NCBI GenBank assembly: GCA_019347575.1 | Contig: JAHWKY010000001.1 | Coordinates: 124,001-188,000, forward strand | Direction: 5' to 3' | Origin: Actinomycetota bacterium | Lineage (GTDB): Bacteria; Actinomycetota; Nitriliruptoria; Nitriliruptorales; Nitriliruptoraceae | Length of the DNA: 64,000 nt | In this document: positions 34,612 through 47,623 of the stretch, piece after piece | Layout of the letters: each line of letters starts with the position of its first letter | How positions within the stretch are numbered: the stretch's first letter is position 1 | Made by a program: the position numbers and the translations under genes | The notes under the pieces: model-generated | The model's database searches: none | Told to the model about the DNA's origin: nothing | The model's input: the letters and a program-made list of their open reading frames with translations, nothing else

Positions 34612-36743
34612 CGAGGCGGACCTTCGCCATCCTGACGGTCCTCGCGGTGGGACTCCTACCGCTGCTGGCGACGCCGACATCCGCGGCTGTGGAGGTCGAG
34701 CGGGTCGCCGGCGAGGACCGGATCGAGACGGCGGTCGAGCTGTCACGCACGAGCTTCGACGTCGCCAGCGTGGCCGTCGTCGCCGACGCCTGGACCTTCG
34801 CCGACGCACTGGCTGCGGCGCCCCTCGCCGCTGCCGCCCGAGGCCCGGTCCTGCTCAACGAACGCGATCGGCTCGACGGCCGGGTCGAGCGGGAGCTCGA
34901 CCGCCTCGGGGTGGACACCGTCTACCTCATGGGCGGCGACGCCGCGCAGGGCCCTGACGTGCAGGCTGCGCTCGAACGGGACCACGACGTGGTGCGCTTG
35001 GGCGGTGACGATCGCTTCGCGACCGCAGCGCTGGCTGCGGACGAGGCAGCGAGGCGGTGGCGCGCCGCAGGTGACGCAGATGCCGGTGACCACGTCCTCG
35101 TCGCGCTCGGGCGCCACCCGGAGTCGGAGTCACGAGCCTGGCCCGACGCGCTCGTGGCTGGCGTGCTCGCGGGGTACGGCCACCGACCTGTGCTGCTCAC
35201 CGAGCGCGACCGGGTGCCTGAGGCGACCAACCAGGCCATCGAGGATCTCGGAGCGTCCCGGGTGACGGTCGTGGGCGGCCCTGCGGCGATCCCGTCCAGC
35301 ACACAGGATCAGCTCGGTTCCGGCGTCTCGCGCGACCGCATCGGAGGTGCGGACCGTTACGACACCGCGCGGCTCCTCGCACAGCAGGCAGCGAACCTGG
35401 GCGCTGATCTCGACGTCGCGCTGCTGTCGACCGGCCTCGACTTCCCCGACAGCCTCGGGGCCGCGCCCGCCGCCGTCGCCCGCGGTGGTGTGCTGCTGCT
35501 CGTGCACCCCGACGATCTCGATCGCGCGCGAGCCACCGCCGAGGTGCTCTGGACCCGTCGTGACAGCATCACGCAGCTGACCCTGACCGGGGGCACTCGG
35601 GCCATCCCGAGGGCGACCGCCGACCAGGTCACCGCGCGTGTTAACGGCCTCGATGGACTGACGCTGCGTGCGGCCGTGTGGGCCACTGCCGGCGTGTTCT
35701 CCGACCCACTCGGGCTGCTCGTCGCCGACGAGCACACGTTCGTGTTCGAGCGCGGCCGTTCCGTCGACGGCGAGCAGACCATGGGTCGCATCTGGCTGGC
35801 CGACGGCGGCACGAAGGCCGCCGTGCCGTTCCTCGAGGTCCCCACCCGCACCGACGGTGAGCGCGGTCTGCTGGGGGTCGCGTTCCACCCCGACTACCCC
35901 TCCGACCCGCGCGTCTTCGTCCACCACAGCCACTCTGGCGACGGCGACACGATCCTCGCCGAGTACCGCGCCTCGAGCGACGGCACCCGTGCCGATCCCG
36001 GCTCCCGCCGTGAGCTGCTCCGGGTCGACCAGCGGGCGCCCAACCACAACGGAGGCACCCTGACGTTCGGTCCTGACCGCATGCTGTACCTGTTCCTCGG
36101 CGACGAGGGCGGAAGCAACGACACGTTCGACAACGGCCAGGACATCACGACGCTGCCCGGATCGGTGCTGCGGCTCGACGTCGCCACGCCGGGTGTCGCA
36201 GCCGCCCCGTCCGACAACCCCTTCGTCGGACGCAACGGCGACGACCGCATCTGGGCGCTGGGCCTGCGCAACCCCTTCCGGGCCGGTTCCGATCCCGTCA
36301 CGGGCGAGACGTTCATCGCCGATGTCGGTCAGGGAGGCTGGGAGGAGGTCGACCTGCTGCCTCCCGGCATCGGCGGCATCAACTACGGCTGGCCCTGCCG
36401 TGAGGGCGAGCACGCGGGACCCGGGTCGACGAAGTGCCCCGGCGAGGAGGCGCTGACGGGCCCGATCCACGAGTACGCACGCAGCGGTGGACAGTGCGCC
36501 ATCATCGGCGGGGAGGTCTACCGCGGCAGCGCCATCGGGGAGCTGCGTGGCCACTTCCTGTTCGGCGATCTGTGCAGCGGGATGATCGGCAGCCTGCGGT
36601 CGCAGTCCGGCAGCGCGGCCCAGGTCACCGACTGGACCGCGGACCTCGCCGCCGTCGGCTCGCCCCGCTCGTTCGGCATCGGTGCGGACGGCGAGCTCTA
36701 CGTCATGAACGTCAGCACCATCTTCCGGATCGAGCGTGGCTGA
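34608..36743 (+). CDS. surface protein: three PF04122 cell-wall repeats plus PQQ-type sugar dehydrogenase domain
   Basis: 711 aa with a signal peptide (residues 1-26, cut after TSA). Three cell-wall-binding type 2 repeats occupy about residues 28-125, 131-230 and 240-340 (starts VAGEDRIETAVELS, LGGDDRFATAALA, IGGADRYDTARLLA). From ~350 a six-bladed glucose/sorbosone dehydrogenase domain follows: ERGLLGVAFHPDYPSDPRVF, NHNGGTLTFGPDRMLYLFLG (catalytic His), ALGLRNPFRAGSDPVTGETF. It should oxidise sugars outside the cell while bound to the wall. Confidence 0.92.
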   Translation: MTRRTFAILTVLAVGLLPLLATPTSAAVEVERVAGEDRIETAVELSRTSFDVASVAVVADAWTFADALAAAPLAAAARGPVLLNERDRLDGRVERELDRLGVDTVYLMGGDAAQGPDVQAALERDHDVVRLGGDDRFATAALAADEAARRWRAAGDADAGDHVLVALGRHPESESRAWPDALVAGVLAGYGHRPVLLTERDRVPEATNQAIEDLGASRVTVVGGPAAIPSSTQDQLGSGVSRDRIGGADRYDTARLLAQQAANLGADLDVALLSTGLDFPDSLGAAPAAVARGGVLLLVHPDDLDRARATAEVLWTRRDSITQLTLTGGTRAIPRATADQVTARVNGLDGLTLRAAVWATAGVFSDPLGLLVADEHTFVFERGRSVDGEQTMGRIWLADGGTKAAVPFLEVPTRTDGERGLLGVAFHPDYPSDPRVFVHHSHSGDGDTILAEYRASSDGTRADPGSRRELLRVDQRAPNHNGGTLTFGPDRMLYLFLGDEGGSNDTFDNGQDITTLPGSVLRLDVATPGVAAAPSDNPFVGRNGDDRIWALGLRNPFRAGSDPVTGETFIADVGQGGWEEVDLLPPGIGGINYGWPCREGEHAGPGSTKCPGEEALTGPIHEYARSGGQCAIIGGEVYRGSAIGELRGHFLFGDLCSGMIGSLRSQSGSAAQVTDWTADLAAVGSPRSFGIGADGELYVMNVSTIFRIERG

Positions 36744-36745
36744 CC

Positions 36746-37977
36746 GTGGCTGACATCGTTCGTAACCCTCCGGACCGCGGGGCCAGGATCGACGGCGCGG
36801 ATGCGCCGTCGCCGAAGGTGGAGGTGTACCTGGATCACGCGGCGAGCACGCCGCTGCGCCCCGAGGCGCGGGCGGCGTTGCGGTCGTGGCTCGGCGAGGA
36901 CGGTGCGGTCGTCGGCAACGCCTCGTCGTCGCACGCCGCGGGACGGCGTGCCCGCGTCGCCGTCGAAGAGGCACGCGAGCGGGTCGCCACTGCGCTTGGC
37001 GCGCACCCCCACGACATCGTGTTCACCTCGGGCGGCACCGAGGCGGACAACCTCGCCGTGAAGGGTCTCGCGTGGGCCGGTGCCGAGTCCGGGCGGCGCC
37101 ACCTGGTCGTGTCCGCCGTCGAGCACCCTGCGGTCCGTGACGCGGCGTCGTGGCTGGCCGACGCGCAGGCGTTCACCGTGACCTGGGTCGCCCCTGACGC
37201 CGACGGCACCGTGCCCGTCGACGCGATCCTCGACGCCGTCCGCGACGACACCGCCGTGGTCTCGGTGATGACCGCCAACAACGAGCTCGGCGCGGTGAAC
37301 GACGTCGCGACGCTCGCTGACGCGCTCGCCGATCACCCGGCTGCGCTCCACACCGATGCCGTGCAGGCGTTCGCGACGCTACCGGTGGACCTCGGTCACC
37401 TCCGCGTCGACGCGCTGGCGCTGTCGGCGCACAAGTTCGGCGGCCCGCAGGGGGTCGGCGTCGCCTACCTGCGACGCGGTGTGCCGATCGTCCCGATCGC
37501 GCACGGCGGGGGTCAGGACCGGGGCGTGCGTTCCGGGACGTTCGCGGCCGCGCTCGATGCCGCCTGTGCCGCCGCGGTTGAAGCGGCGACGTTGGACCGC
37601 GCGGAGCTGGCGTCGCGGCTGCCGGGGTGGACCGATCGGCTGTCCGCCGTGTTGACGACGCTCCACGGGGTGCGCCGGAACGGTCCCGCCGACCCGGCCC
37701 GCCGTCTGGCATCGCACCTGCACCTGTCCATCGACGGTGTGGAGGGCGAAGCCCTCACGTTCGCGCTCGACCAGGCGGGTGTGCGGGCATCGGGCGGGGC
37801 GGCGTGCTCGTCGGGTTCGGCGCGGGCCAGCCACGTGCTGGAGGCCGCCGGGGTCGACGGCGATGCGGCACTGCGGCTGTCGCTGGGATGGACCACGACC
37901 GATGAGGAGGTCGAGCGCGCCACGGCGCTGGTGCCCGAGATCATCGCGAAGCTCCGTGCCGGCGAGGCGGTGACCTG

Positions 37978-37978
<1 letters not shown>
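36746..37978 (+). CDS. cysteine desulfurase (IscS/NifS family)
   Basis: 410 aa from GTG 36746; a shorter GTG at 36827, just before YLDHAAST, is an alternative. The PLP lysine is in ALSAHKFGGPQGVG, and the cysteine loop is SGGAACSSGSARASHVL. It also has FTSGGTEADNLAVKG and TANNELGAVNDV. It removes sulfur from cysteine as a persulfide; the ATGA overlap with mnmA argues that it feeds tRNA thiolation and Fe-S assembly. Corresponds to Rv3025c. Confidence 0.95.
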
Positions 37979-42245
<4,267 letters not shown>

Positions 42246-42249
<4 letters not shown>

Positions 42250-42680
42250 CCGAGGTGGCAGCGCGACCGCAGCGACCCGGCCGCGTGCGCCTGCTCACGC
42301 GAGGCTTGCTCCGGCGCTGTCCGAACTGCGGCAGCGGGGACGTGTTCACGGGCTTCTTCGCCATGCGCGAGCGCTGCCCGCACTGCGGGCACCGCTACGA
42401 CCGCGAGGAGGGCTACTGGCTCGGGGCGATGGCGATCAACATCGCGGTCACCGAGGCGCTGTTCGGAGCGTTCTTCGTCCTCGGGATGGTCCTCACCTGG
42501 CCGGACGTACCGTGGACCGGCCTCCTGATCGGCGGCTTGCTCCTGAACGCCACCTTCCCGGTCGTCTTCTACCCCGTCTCCAAGACGCTCTGGGTGGGCT
42601 TGGACCTCGCCTTCCACCCTCCTGAGCCGCCCGAGGAGGCGGAGGCGATCACCGCCCGGGAGCGGCCCCCGGGTATCTGA
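42246..42680 (+). CDS. DUF983 zinc-ribbon membrane protein
   Basis: 144 aa from GTG 42246, GTGA overlap with the gene before. The N-terminus has two CxxC pairs (RCPNCGSGDVF and RCPHCGHRY), a zinc ribbon, followed by two transmembrane helices (AINIAVTEALFGAFFVLGMV and LLIGGLLLNATFPVVFYPV). This is the DUF983 layout; its function is unknown. The tail is Glu/Pro-rich and cytoplasmic. Confidence 0.88.
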
Positions 42681-42857
42681 GCGCGGGACCGCCGTTCACG
42701 CATCGTCTCGGCCGCCCCGTACGACGGGCCCCGGTCGCCGGTCCTCGGCCAGACTCCTCCCGTCCTCCGACCGGGAGACCCGCCAGCGGACGCCCCGACG
42801 CTGCGTCATCGTGGAGCCAGCGTCGAGGCCGTCCGTGCCCCGCGCAGGAGGAACGAC

Positions 42858-43070
42858 GTGAGCGAGTTGAGCGAGATCGTGCGCGAGCTCGGCGAGATCG
42901 ACACGCGGCTCGAGGACCTCGGCTCCGACGATCGCGAGGAAGCGGCGATGTTGCGCGACCGGCGCCACGAGCTGCGTGCCCGCGCGGCGGAGTTGCGCCA
43001 GGAGATCGAGCCGGCCGATCAGCAGATGGAGGACGGCCGCCTCGTCGCGCAGACCATCCCTCCGCGCTGA
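42858..43070 (+). CDS. small coiled-coil protein
   Basis: 70 aa from GTG 42858, with AGGAGGA properly spaced upstream. Almost entirely charged heptads (ELSEIVRELGEIDTRLEDLG, then RDRRHELRARAAELRQEIE), so it should form a coiled coil. No known family. The real ribosome-binding site and codon pattern support translation. It stands alone before the gat repeats. Confidence 0.6.
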   Translation: MSELSEIVRELGEIDTRLEDLGSDDREEAAMLRDRRHELRARAAELRQEIEPADQQMEDGRLVAQTIPPR

Positions 43071-43164
43071 CGGGACGCAGCGCGGAAACGGGCCCGGCTC
43101 CTCCACGGGGTCGGGCCCCTCGCTCGCCCGCTCATCCTCTGGTCGCGTCGTGACGGTCAGGCGA

Positions 43165-43366
43165 CCGCTCGAGCCTCACCCCCCACGCCGGCAACGCCGG
43201 CCCCTCCCCCCTCAAGGGGGGAGGCATGACCCCGCTCGAGCCTCACCCCCCCAAGGCCGGCAACGCCGGCCCCTCCCCCCTCAAGGGGGGAGGCATGACC
43301 CCGATCGAGCCTCACCCCCCACGCCGGCAACGCCGGCCCCTCCCCCCTCAAGGGGGGAGGCATGAC
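43165..43366 (+). repeat. three tandem copies of the gat-locus repeat
   Basis: Units 43165-43230, 43231-43299 and 43300-43366 (66, 69 and 67 bp). Each contains GCCGGC-AAC-GCCGGC, then CCTCCCCCC, a TCAA loop and GGGGGGAGG, then CATGAC. There are no spacers, so this is not a CRISPR. The 343-bp gap between 43070 and 43414 is otherwise empty apart from AGGAGG-like sequence before gatC. The third unit's ATG opens a 6-codon frame (MTLPAH) that stops at 43382. Confidence 0.93.
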
Positions 43367-43413
43367 ACTCCCGGCGCACTAACCTCCGCGGCCCACCCCC
43401 GCCCGGAGGAACC

Positions 43414-43710
43414 GTGTCGCTGTCCGCGGACGAGGTCCGTCACGTCGCGATGCTCGCGCGTCTGGCGCTCGTCGACGACGAGATCGACCGCCTCGCCCCT
43501 GAGCTGTCGGCGATCCTGCAGTACGCCGAGCAGGTCGGCGAGGTCGCGGCCGGGGACGTGCCACCGACCGTGCACGCCTACCCCCTGCGTGACGTGGAAC
43601 GCAACGACGACCCGGTCCCGTCACTGGACCGCACAGCGGTTCTCGCTCCGGCCCCCGAGGTCGAGGAGGACCGGTTCGCGGTGCCGCGGATCGTCGCGGA
43701 GGAGGCTTAG
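43414..43710 (+). CDS. gatC: Asp-tRNA(Asn)/Glu-tRNA(Gln) amidotransferase subunit C
   Basis: 98 aa from GTG 43414 (CGGAGGA upstream). Standard GatC features: [33 protein letters not shown] at the N-terminus and [20 protein letters not shown] toward the end, which wraps around GatA. It stabilises the GatCAB complex that makes Asn-tRNA or Gln-tRNA indirectly. Its TAG stop overlaps the gatA GTG by one base. Confidence 0.96.
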   Translation: MSLSADEVRHVAMLARLALVDDEIDRLAPELSAILQYAEQVGEVAAGDVPPTVHAYPLRDVERNDDPVPSLDRTAVLAPAPEVEEDRFAVPRIVAEEA

Positions 43711-45215
43711 TGAGCCTCGTCACGCGATCCGCGACGGACCTGGCCGCGCTCATCGCCGCCGGCGAGGTGTCAGCCGTCGAGGTCGTCGAGGCCCACCTCG
43801 ACCGCATCGCGCGGATCGATGGGGACCCGAGCGCCGCGACCGAGGACGACGTCCACGCGTTCCTGCACGTCACCGCAGAACCTGCCATCGAGGAGGCCCG
43901 CGACGTCGACCGCAGACAGGCGGCCGGGGAGGAGCTGCTCCCCTTCGCGGGCGTGCCGCTGGCGGTCAAGGACGTCATGGTCACCCGGGGCATCCCGACG
44001 ACCTGTGGCTCACGCATCCTCGAGGGCTGGATCCCGCCCTACGACGCGACGGTCGTGGAGCGGGCCCGCGCCGCCGGGCTGATCCCGCTCGGCAAGACCA
44101 ACATGGACGAGTTCGCCATGGGCTCGTCCGGCGAGAACTCCGCGTACGGCCCGACCCGCAACCCCTGGGATCTCACGCGGGTGCCGGGCGGGTCGTCCTC
44201 CGGATCGGTGGCGTCGGTCGCCGCCATGATGGCGCCGCTGGCACTGGGGACGGACACCGGCGGCTCGATCCGCCAGCCCGCGGCGCTGACGGGGCTCGTC
44301 GGCGTGAAGCCGACCTACGGGCAGGTGTCCCGCTACGGGCTGATCGCCTTCGCCTCCAGCCTCGACCAGGCCGGGCCGATCGCGCGGAGCGTCGAGGACG
44401 CGGCGCGACTGCATCTCGCGGTCGGCGGGCACGACCCCCGCGACTCCACGTCCATCCCCGAGCCCGTCCCCGATCTGCTGGGAGGTCTGCGTGACGGAGT
44501 GGACGGCCTCCGCATCGGCGTGGTGACGGAACTCCAGGGCGAGGGCTATGAGCCAGGCGTGGAGCAGCGGTTTTCCGAGGCGCTCGGACGCTTCGAGCGA
44601 CTGGGTGCGGAGCTGGTCGAGGTGTCCCTCCCGCACGCCCCCTACGGGCTGCCCGCGTACTACCTCATCGCCCCGTCGGAGGCATCCTCCAACCTGGCCC
44701 GCTACGACGGCGTCCGGTACGGGCTGCGGGTCGATGCTGCCACCACAGAGGAGATGAACGCCGCGACCCGCGCAGCGGGGTTCGGGGCGGAGGTCAAGCG
44801 TCGCATCATGATCGGGACCTACGCGCTCTCGGCGGGCTACTACGACGCCTACTACCTGCAGGCCTCGAAGGTACGCACGCTGATCGGACGGGACTTCGCC
44901 ACCGCGTTCGAGCAGGCGGACGTACTGGTGTCACCGACCTCGCCGAGCGCCGCGTTCGAGCTCGGGGCGAAGACGCAGGACCCGCTGGCCATGTACCTCA
45001 ACGACGTCGCGACGGTGTCGGCGAACCTCGCCGGTGTCCCCGGCATGTCGGTCCCCGCCGGCCTCGACGACGCTGGTCTGCCGGTGGGCTTGCAGATCAT
45101 GGCGCCGCTGCTCGGCGAGGCCGTGATGTACCGCGTCGCGTGGGCGTTCGAGCAGGACCTGGGCTTCGACCCCACGCCCCGCGGGGACCGTGCGGTCGAG
45201 GAGGTGGTCGCGTGA
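43710..45215 (+). CDS. gatA: Asp-tRNA(Asn)/Glu-tRNA(Gln) amidotransferase subunit A
   Basis: 501 aa. The Ser-cisSer-Lys triad of amidase-signature enzymes is visible: Lys in LAVKDVMVT, cis-Ser in [14 protein letters not shown], Ser nucleophile in [11 protein letters not shown]. It releases ammonia from glutamine (or asparagine) for the GatB kinase site. The gap to gatB is 61 bp and contains the fourth copy of the gat repeat. Confidence 0.97.
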   Translation: MSLVTRSATDLAALIAAGEVSAVEVVEAHLDRIARIDGDPSAATEDDVHAFLHVTAEPAIEEARDVDRRQAAGEELLPFAGVPLAVKDVMVTRGIPTTCGSRILEGWIPPYDATVVERARAAGLIPLGKTNMDEFAMGSSGENSAYGPTRNPWDLTRVPGGSSSGSVASVAAMMAPLALGTDTGGSIRQPAALTGLVGVKPTYGQVSRYGLIAFASSLDQAGPIARSVEDAARLHLAVGGHDPRDSTSIPEPVPDLLGGLRDGVDGLRIGVVTELQGEGYEPGVEQRFSEALGRFERLGAELVEVSLPHAPYGLPAYYLIAPSEASSNLARYDGVRYGLRVDAATTEEMNAATRAAGFGAEVKRRIMIGTYALSAGYYDAYYLQASKVRTLIGRDFATAFEQADVLVSPTSPSAAFELGAKTQDPLAMYLNDVATVSANLAGVPGMSVPAGLDDAGLPVGLQIMAPLLGEAVMYRVAWAFEQDLGFDPTPRGDRAVEEVVA

Positions 45216-45230
45216 AGGCCTGTTCTTCTA

Positions 45231-45281
45231 CCCCCCAGGCCGGCAACGCCGGCCCCTCCCCCCGAAGGGGGGAGGCATGAC
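45231..45281 (+). repeat. gat-locus repeat copy 4, forming the gatB initiation region
   Basis: Same unit as at 43165, with a GAA loop instead of TCAA. CCTCCCCCC (45255-45263) pairs with GGGGGGAGG (45267-45275), whose last bases are the Shine-Dalgarno for the ATG at 45277. Similarity continues into the first codons of gatB (MTPI). Confidence 0.9.
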
Positions 45282-46755
45282 TCCGATCGTCCCCGAGGGC
45301 TGGGAGCTCGTCGTCGGCCTCGAGGTGCACGTCGAGGTCACGACGACGCGCACCAAGATGTTCTGCGGCTGCAGCACCGACTTCCGTGCCGAGCCCAACA
45401 CCAACGTCTGCCCCGTGTGCACCGGTCAGCCCGGCAGCCTGCCGGTCGTGAACGGGGCGGCGATCGAGGCGGCGCGCCGTCTCGGTCTCGCGCTGAACTG
45501 CACGATCATCGACTCGTGCCGCTTCCACCGCAAGAACTACTTCTACCCCGACATGCCGAAGAACTACCAGATCAGCCAGTACGACATCCCGCTGTGCAGC
45601 GACGGCTCCCTCGACCTCGAGGTGGACGGCCAACCGCGACACGTCCGCATCGAGCGCCTGCACATGGAGGAGGACACGGGCAAGTCACTGCACGTCGGCG
45701 TGACCGGCCGCATCCACGGTGCCGACCGTTCCCTGATCGACTACAACCGCGCCGGCATCCCGCTGCTCGAGATCGTCTCCCGTCCCGACATCCACGATCC
45801 CGAGACGGCGCAGGCGTACCTGCGCGAGCTCCAGGGCATCGTGCGGGCGCTCGGCGTCTCCGACGGCCGCCTCGAGGAAGGATCGATGCGGTGCGACGCC
45901 AACGTGTCGGTCAACCGTGTCGGCGAGGGACTCGGCACCCGCGCCGAGATCAAGAACCTCAACTCGGTCCGCTCCCTCGGTCGCGCCATCACGTTCGAGG
46001 CGCAACGCCAGGTCGAGCTGCTCGAGGACGGCGGCACGGTCGTGCAGGAGACCCGTCACTGGGACGAGGGGCGGGGCGTCACCGAGACGCTGCGCCGCAA
46101 GGAGACCGTGACCGACTACCGCTACTTCCCCGACCCCGACCTGATCGAGATCACGACCTCGCCCGACCACGTCGAGGAACTGCGCGGGTCCCTGCCCGAG
46201 CTCCCAGCCCTCGCACGCGCGCGGCTGGTCGATGACGGCGTGCCCGCCCCGCAGGCCGCCACCATCGTCGGAACCGACCTGTTGCCCTGGTACGACGATG
46301 CGGTCGCGGCCGGTGCCCCGCCCGCGACGACCGCGAACTGGCTCGCGGGGGAGGTGACGGCCAACCTCAACGCCCGCGACGTCGAGCCCGCGACGTCGGG
46401 GCTGTCCGGCGCCCACGTCGCCGAGCTGGTCGCGCTGATCGAGGACGGCACGCTGTCCAACAAGCTCGCCAAGCAGGTCCTCGAGGGCGTCTTCGACGCA
46501 CGGGGGGACAAGAGCCCCAAGGTGGTCGCGGCGGAACAGGGGCTCGAGCAGGTCTCCGACGAGGGCGAGCTGCAGGCCATCGTCGACCAGGCCATCGCCG
46601 ACAACCCCGACGCGGTCGCGTCGATCCGGGAGGGCAACGACAAGGCCATCGGGGCGATCGTCGGAGCGGTCATGAAGGCCACCCGCGGACAGGCCGACCC
46701 GCGTCTGACGAACGAGCTGATCCGCCGCACGCTCGCGGACCCCGCGACCGGCTGA
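45277..46755 (+). CDS. gatB: Asp-tRNA(Asn)/Glu-tRNA(Gln) amidotransferase subunit B
   Basis: 492 aa from ATG 45277; the open frame before it is the repeat itself. Core motifs: ELVVGLEVHVEVTTTRTKMF, CPVCTGQPGSLPVVN, YPDMPKNYQISQYDIP, EEDTGKSLH and LIDYNRAGIPLLEIVS, then a C-terminal YqeY-like tail (DEGELQAIVDQAIADNP to NELIRRTLADPA). It phosphorylates and amidates the mischarged tRNA. The start is supplied by a repeat whose hairpin covers the ribosome-binding site. Confidence 0.97.
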   Translation: MTPIVPEGWELVVGLEVHVEVTTTRTKMFCGCSTDFRAEPNTNVCPVCTGQPGSLPVVNGAAIEAARRLGLALNCTIIDSCRFHRKNYFYPDMPKNYQISQYDIPLCSDGSLDLEVDGQPRHVRIERLHMEEDTGKSLHVGVTGRIHGADRSLIDYNRAGIPLLEIVSRPDIHDPETAQAYLRELQGIVRALGVSDGRLEEGSMRCDANVSVNRVGEGLGTRAEIKNLNSVRSLGRAITFEAQRQVELLEDGGTVVQETRHWDEGRGVTETLRRKETVTDYRYFPDPDLIEITTSPDHVEELRGSLPELPALARARLVDDGVPAPQAATIVGTDLLPWYDDAVAAGAPPATTANWLAGEVTANLNARDVEPATSGLSGAHVAELVALIEDGTLSNKLAKQVLEGVFDARGDKSPKVVAAEQGLEQVSDEGELQAIVDQAIADNPDAVASIREGNDKAIGAIVGAVMKATRGQADPRLTNELIRRTLADPATG

Positions 46756-46870
46756 ACGGCCACAGCCGCCATCGCCGAGCACGCCCACGGCCTCCGGTAC
46801 CCTGTCCGTCCCGCGCGACCTCGACGTCCCGACGCCCCGTCCGCTCACGTGCGCGCCCCGTGGAGGACCC

Positions 46871-46939
46871 ATGACCTACCAGGCCTCACCCCCCAGGCCG
46901 GCAACGCCGGCCCCTCCCCCCTCCCGGGGGGAGGCATGA
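46871..46939 (+). CDS. possible 22-codon leader ORF overlapping the yjbQ-type start
   Basis: ATG 46871 follows GGAGGA (46862-46867). The frame runs through the fifth gat repeat and its TGA overlaps the next ATG (ATGA at 46936). The product would be Pro-rich (MTYQASPPRPATPAPPPSR and three more). Translation through the hairpin could unmask the next ribosome-binding site. Real translation is unproven; this may be a by-product of repeat insertion. Confidence 0.3.
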   Translation: MTYQASPPRPATPAPPPSRGEA

Positions 46940-46940
46940 C
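46881..46940 (+). repeat. gat-locus repeat copy 5, forming the yjbQ-type initiation region
   Basis: Same unit with loop TCCC in place of TCAA; the 9-bp CCTCCCCCC/GGGGGGAGG stem is unchanged. It provides the GGAGG and the ATG (46936) of the next gene, as in gatB. Confidence 0.9.
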
Positions 46941-47514
46941 ACCACTCACCGATCTCGCCACGGAACCCCTCACCCGTCTGGGGTCGGCGCGTGACGCCTT
47001 CTGCTCGACACCGACCGACGTCCGCTTCGAGGGCACCGTCGAGCTGACGGGCATGACGCCGGTGATGGCGCGGGCCACCATCTCGGTCGAGACCGAGCGT
47101 GCGTTCCACGTGGTCGACGTCACCGACGAGGCACGGGCACTGGTGGCCGACTCGGGCATCGAGCACGGCACGCTCGTGGTGTACACGCCCCACACGACCT
47201 GCGCGGTCGCGATCAACGAGCGCGAGACGTGCTTCCTTGAGGACTTCCGCATCTTCATGGAGCGGCTGGCGCCGCCGGATGCGTACTACCGCCACGACGA
47301 CTTCGCCATCCGCACCGAGAACCTGCTCGATCCTGACACCGAGCCCGTCAACGGCCACGCTCACATCAAGGCGATGCTCATCGGGGCGTCGTCCGAGCAC
47401 GTACCGGTGATCGACGGAGGGCTGGTCCTCGGGACCTGGCAGCGCATCATGTTCATCGAGCTCGACCAGGCGCGCCCCCGACGGTTGCTGTTGCAGGTAC
47501 AGGGCTGGTGCTGA
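46936..47514 (+). CDS. YjbQ/UPF0047 family protein
   Basis: 192 aa from ATG 46936. The family core is clear: HGTLVVYTPHTTCAVAINE, then ERLAPPDAYYRHDD, GHAHIKAMLIGASSEHVPVI and LGTWQRIMFIELDQARPRRL. The conserved His residues are those of YjbQ proteins, some of which have weak thiamine-phosphate synthase activity. The true role is unknown. The N-terminal ~35 residues are longer than in typical members. Translation starts from a gat repeat. Confidence 0.9.
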   Translation: MTPLTDLATEPLTRLGSARDAFCSTPTDVRFEGTVELTGMTPVMARATISVETERAFHVVDVTDEARALVADSGIEHGTLVVYTPHTTCAVAINERETCFLEDFRIFMERLAPPDAYYRHDDFAIRTENLLDPDTEPVNGHAHIKAMLIGASSEHVPVIDGGLVLGTWQRIMFIELDQARPRRLLLQVQGWC

Positions 47515-47532
47515 CGGCGTCGCGCCCCGCTC

Positions 47533-47572
47533 CGTGGAGACCTGGCCTCACTGGTGAGCACAACTCTCCACG
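47533..47572. terminator. two-tier hairpin between convergent genes
   Basis: CGTGGAGA (47533-47540) pairs with TCTCCACG (47565-47572), and CTCAC/GTGAG (47547-47551 and 47554-47558) forms an inner stem. It lies between the convergent yjbQ-type and aminotransferase genes. The remaining gap is short and empty. Confidence 0.65.
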
Positions 47573-47623
47573 AAGGGGGTCGTCGGTCCGCCGTGGGGCG
47601 TGGGGTTGCCGGCGGAGGCGGCG

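Noticed and set aside
43165-43366. Possible CRISPR array
   Set aside because: The three 66-69-bp units are contiguous with no unique spacers, and no cas genes are present.
43226-44494. 422-codon plus-strand open frame starting in the gat repeats
   Set aside because: Arg/Pro-rich out-of-frame shadow of gatC and gatA.
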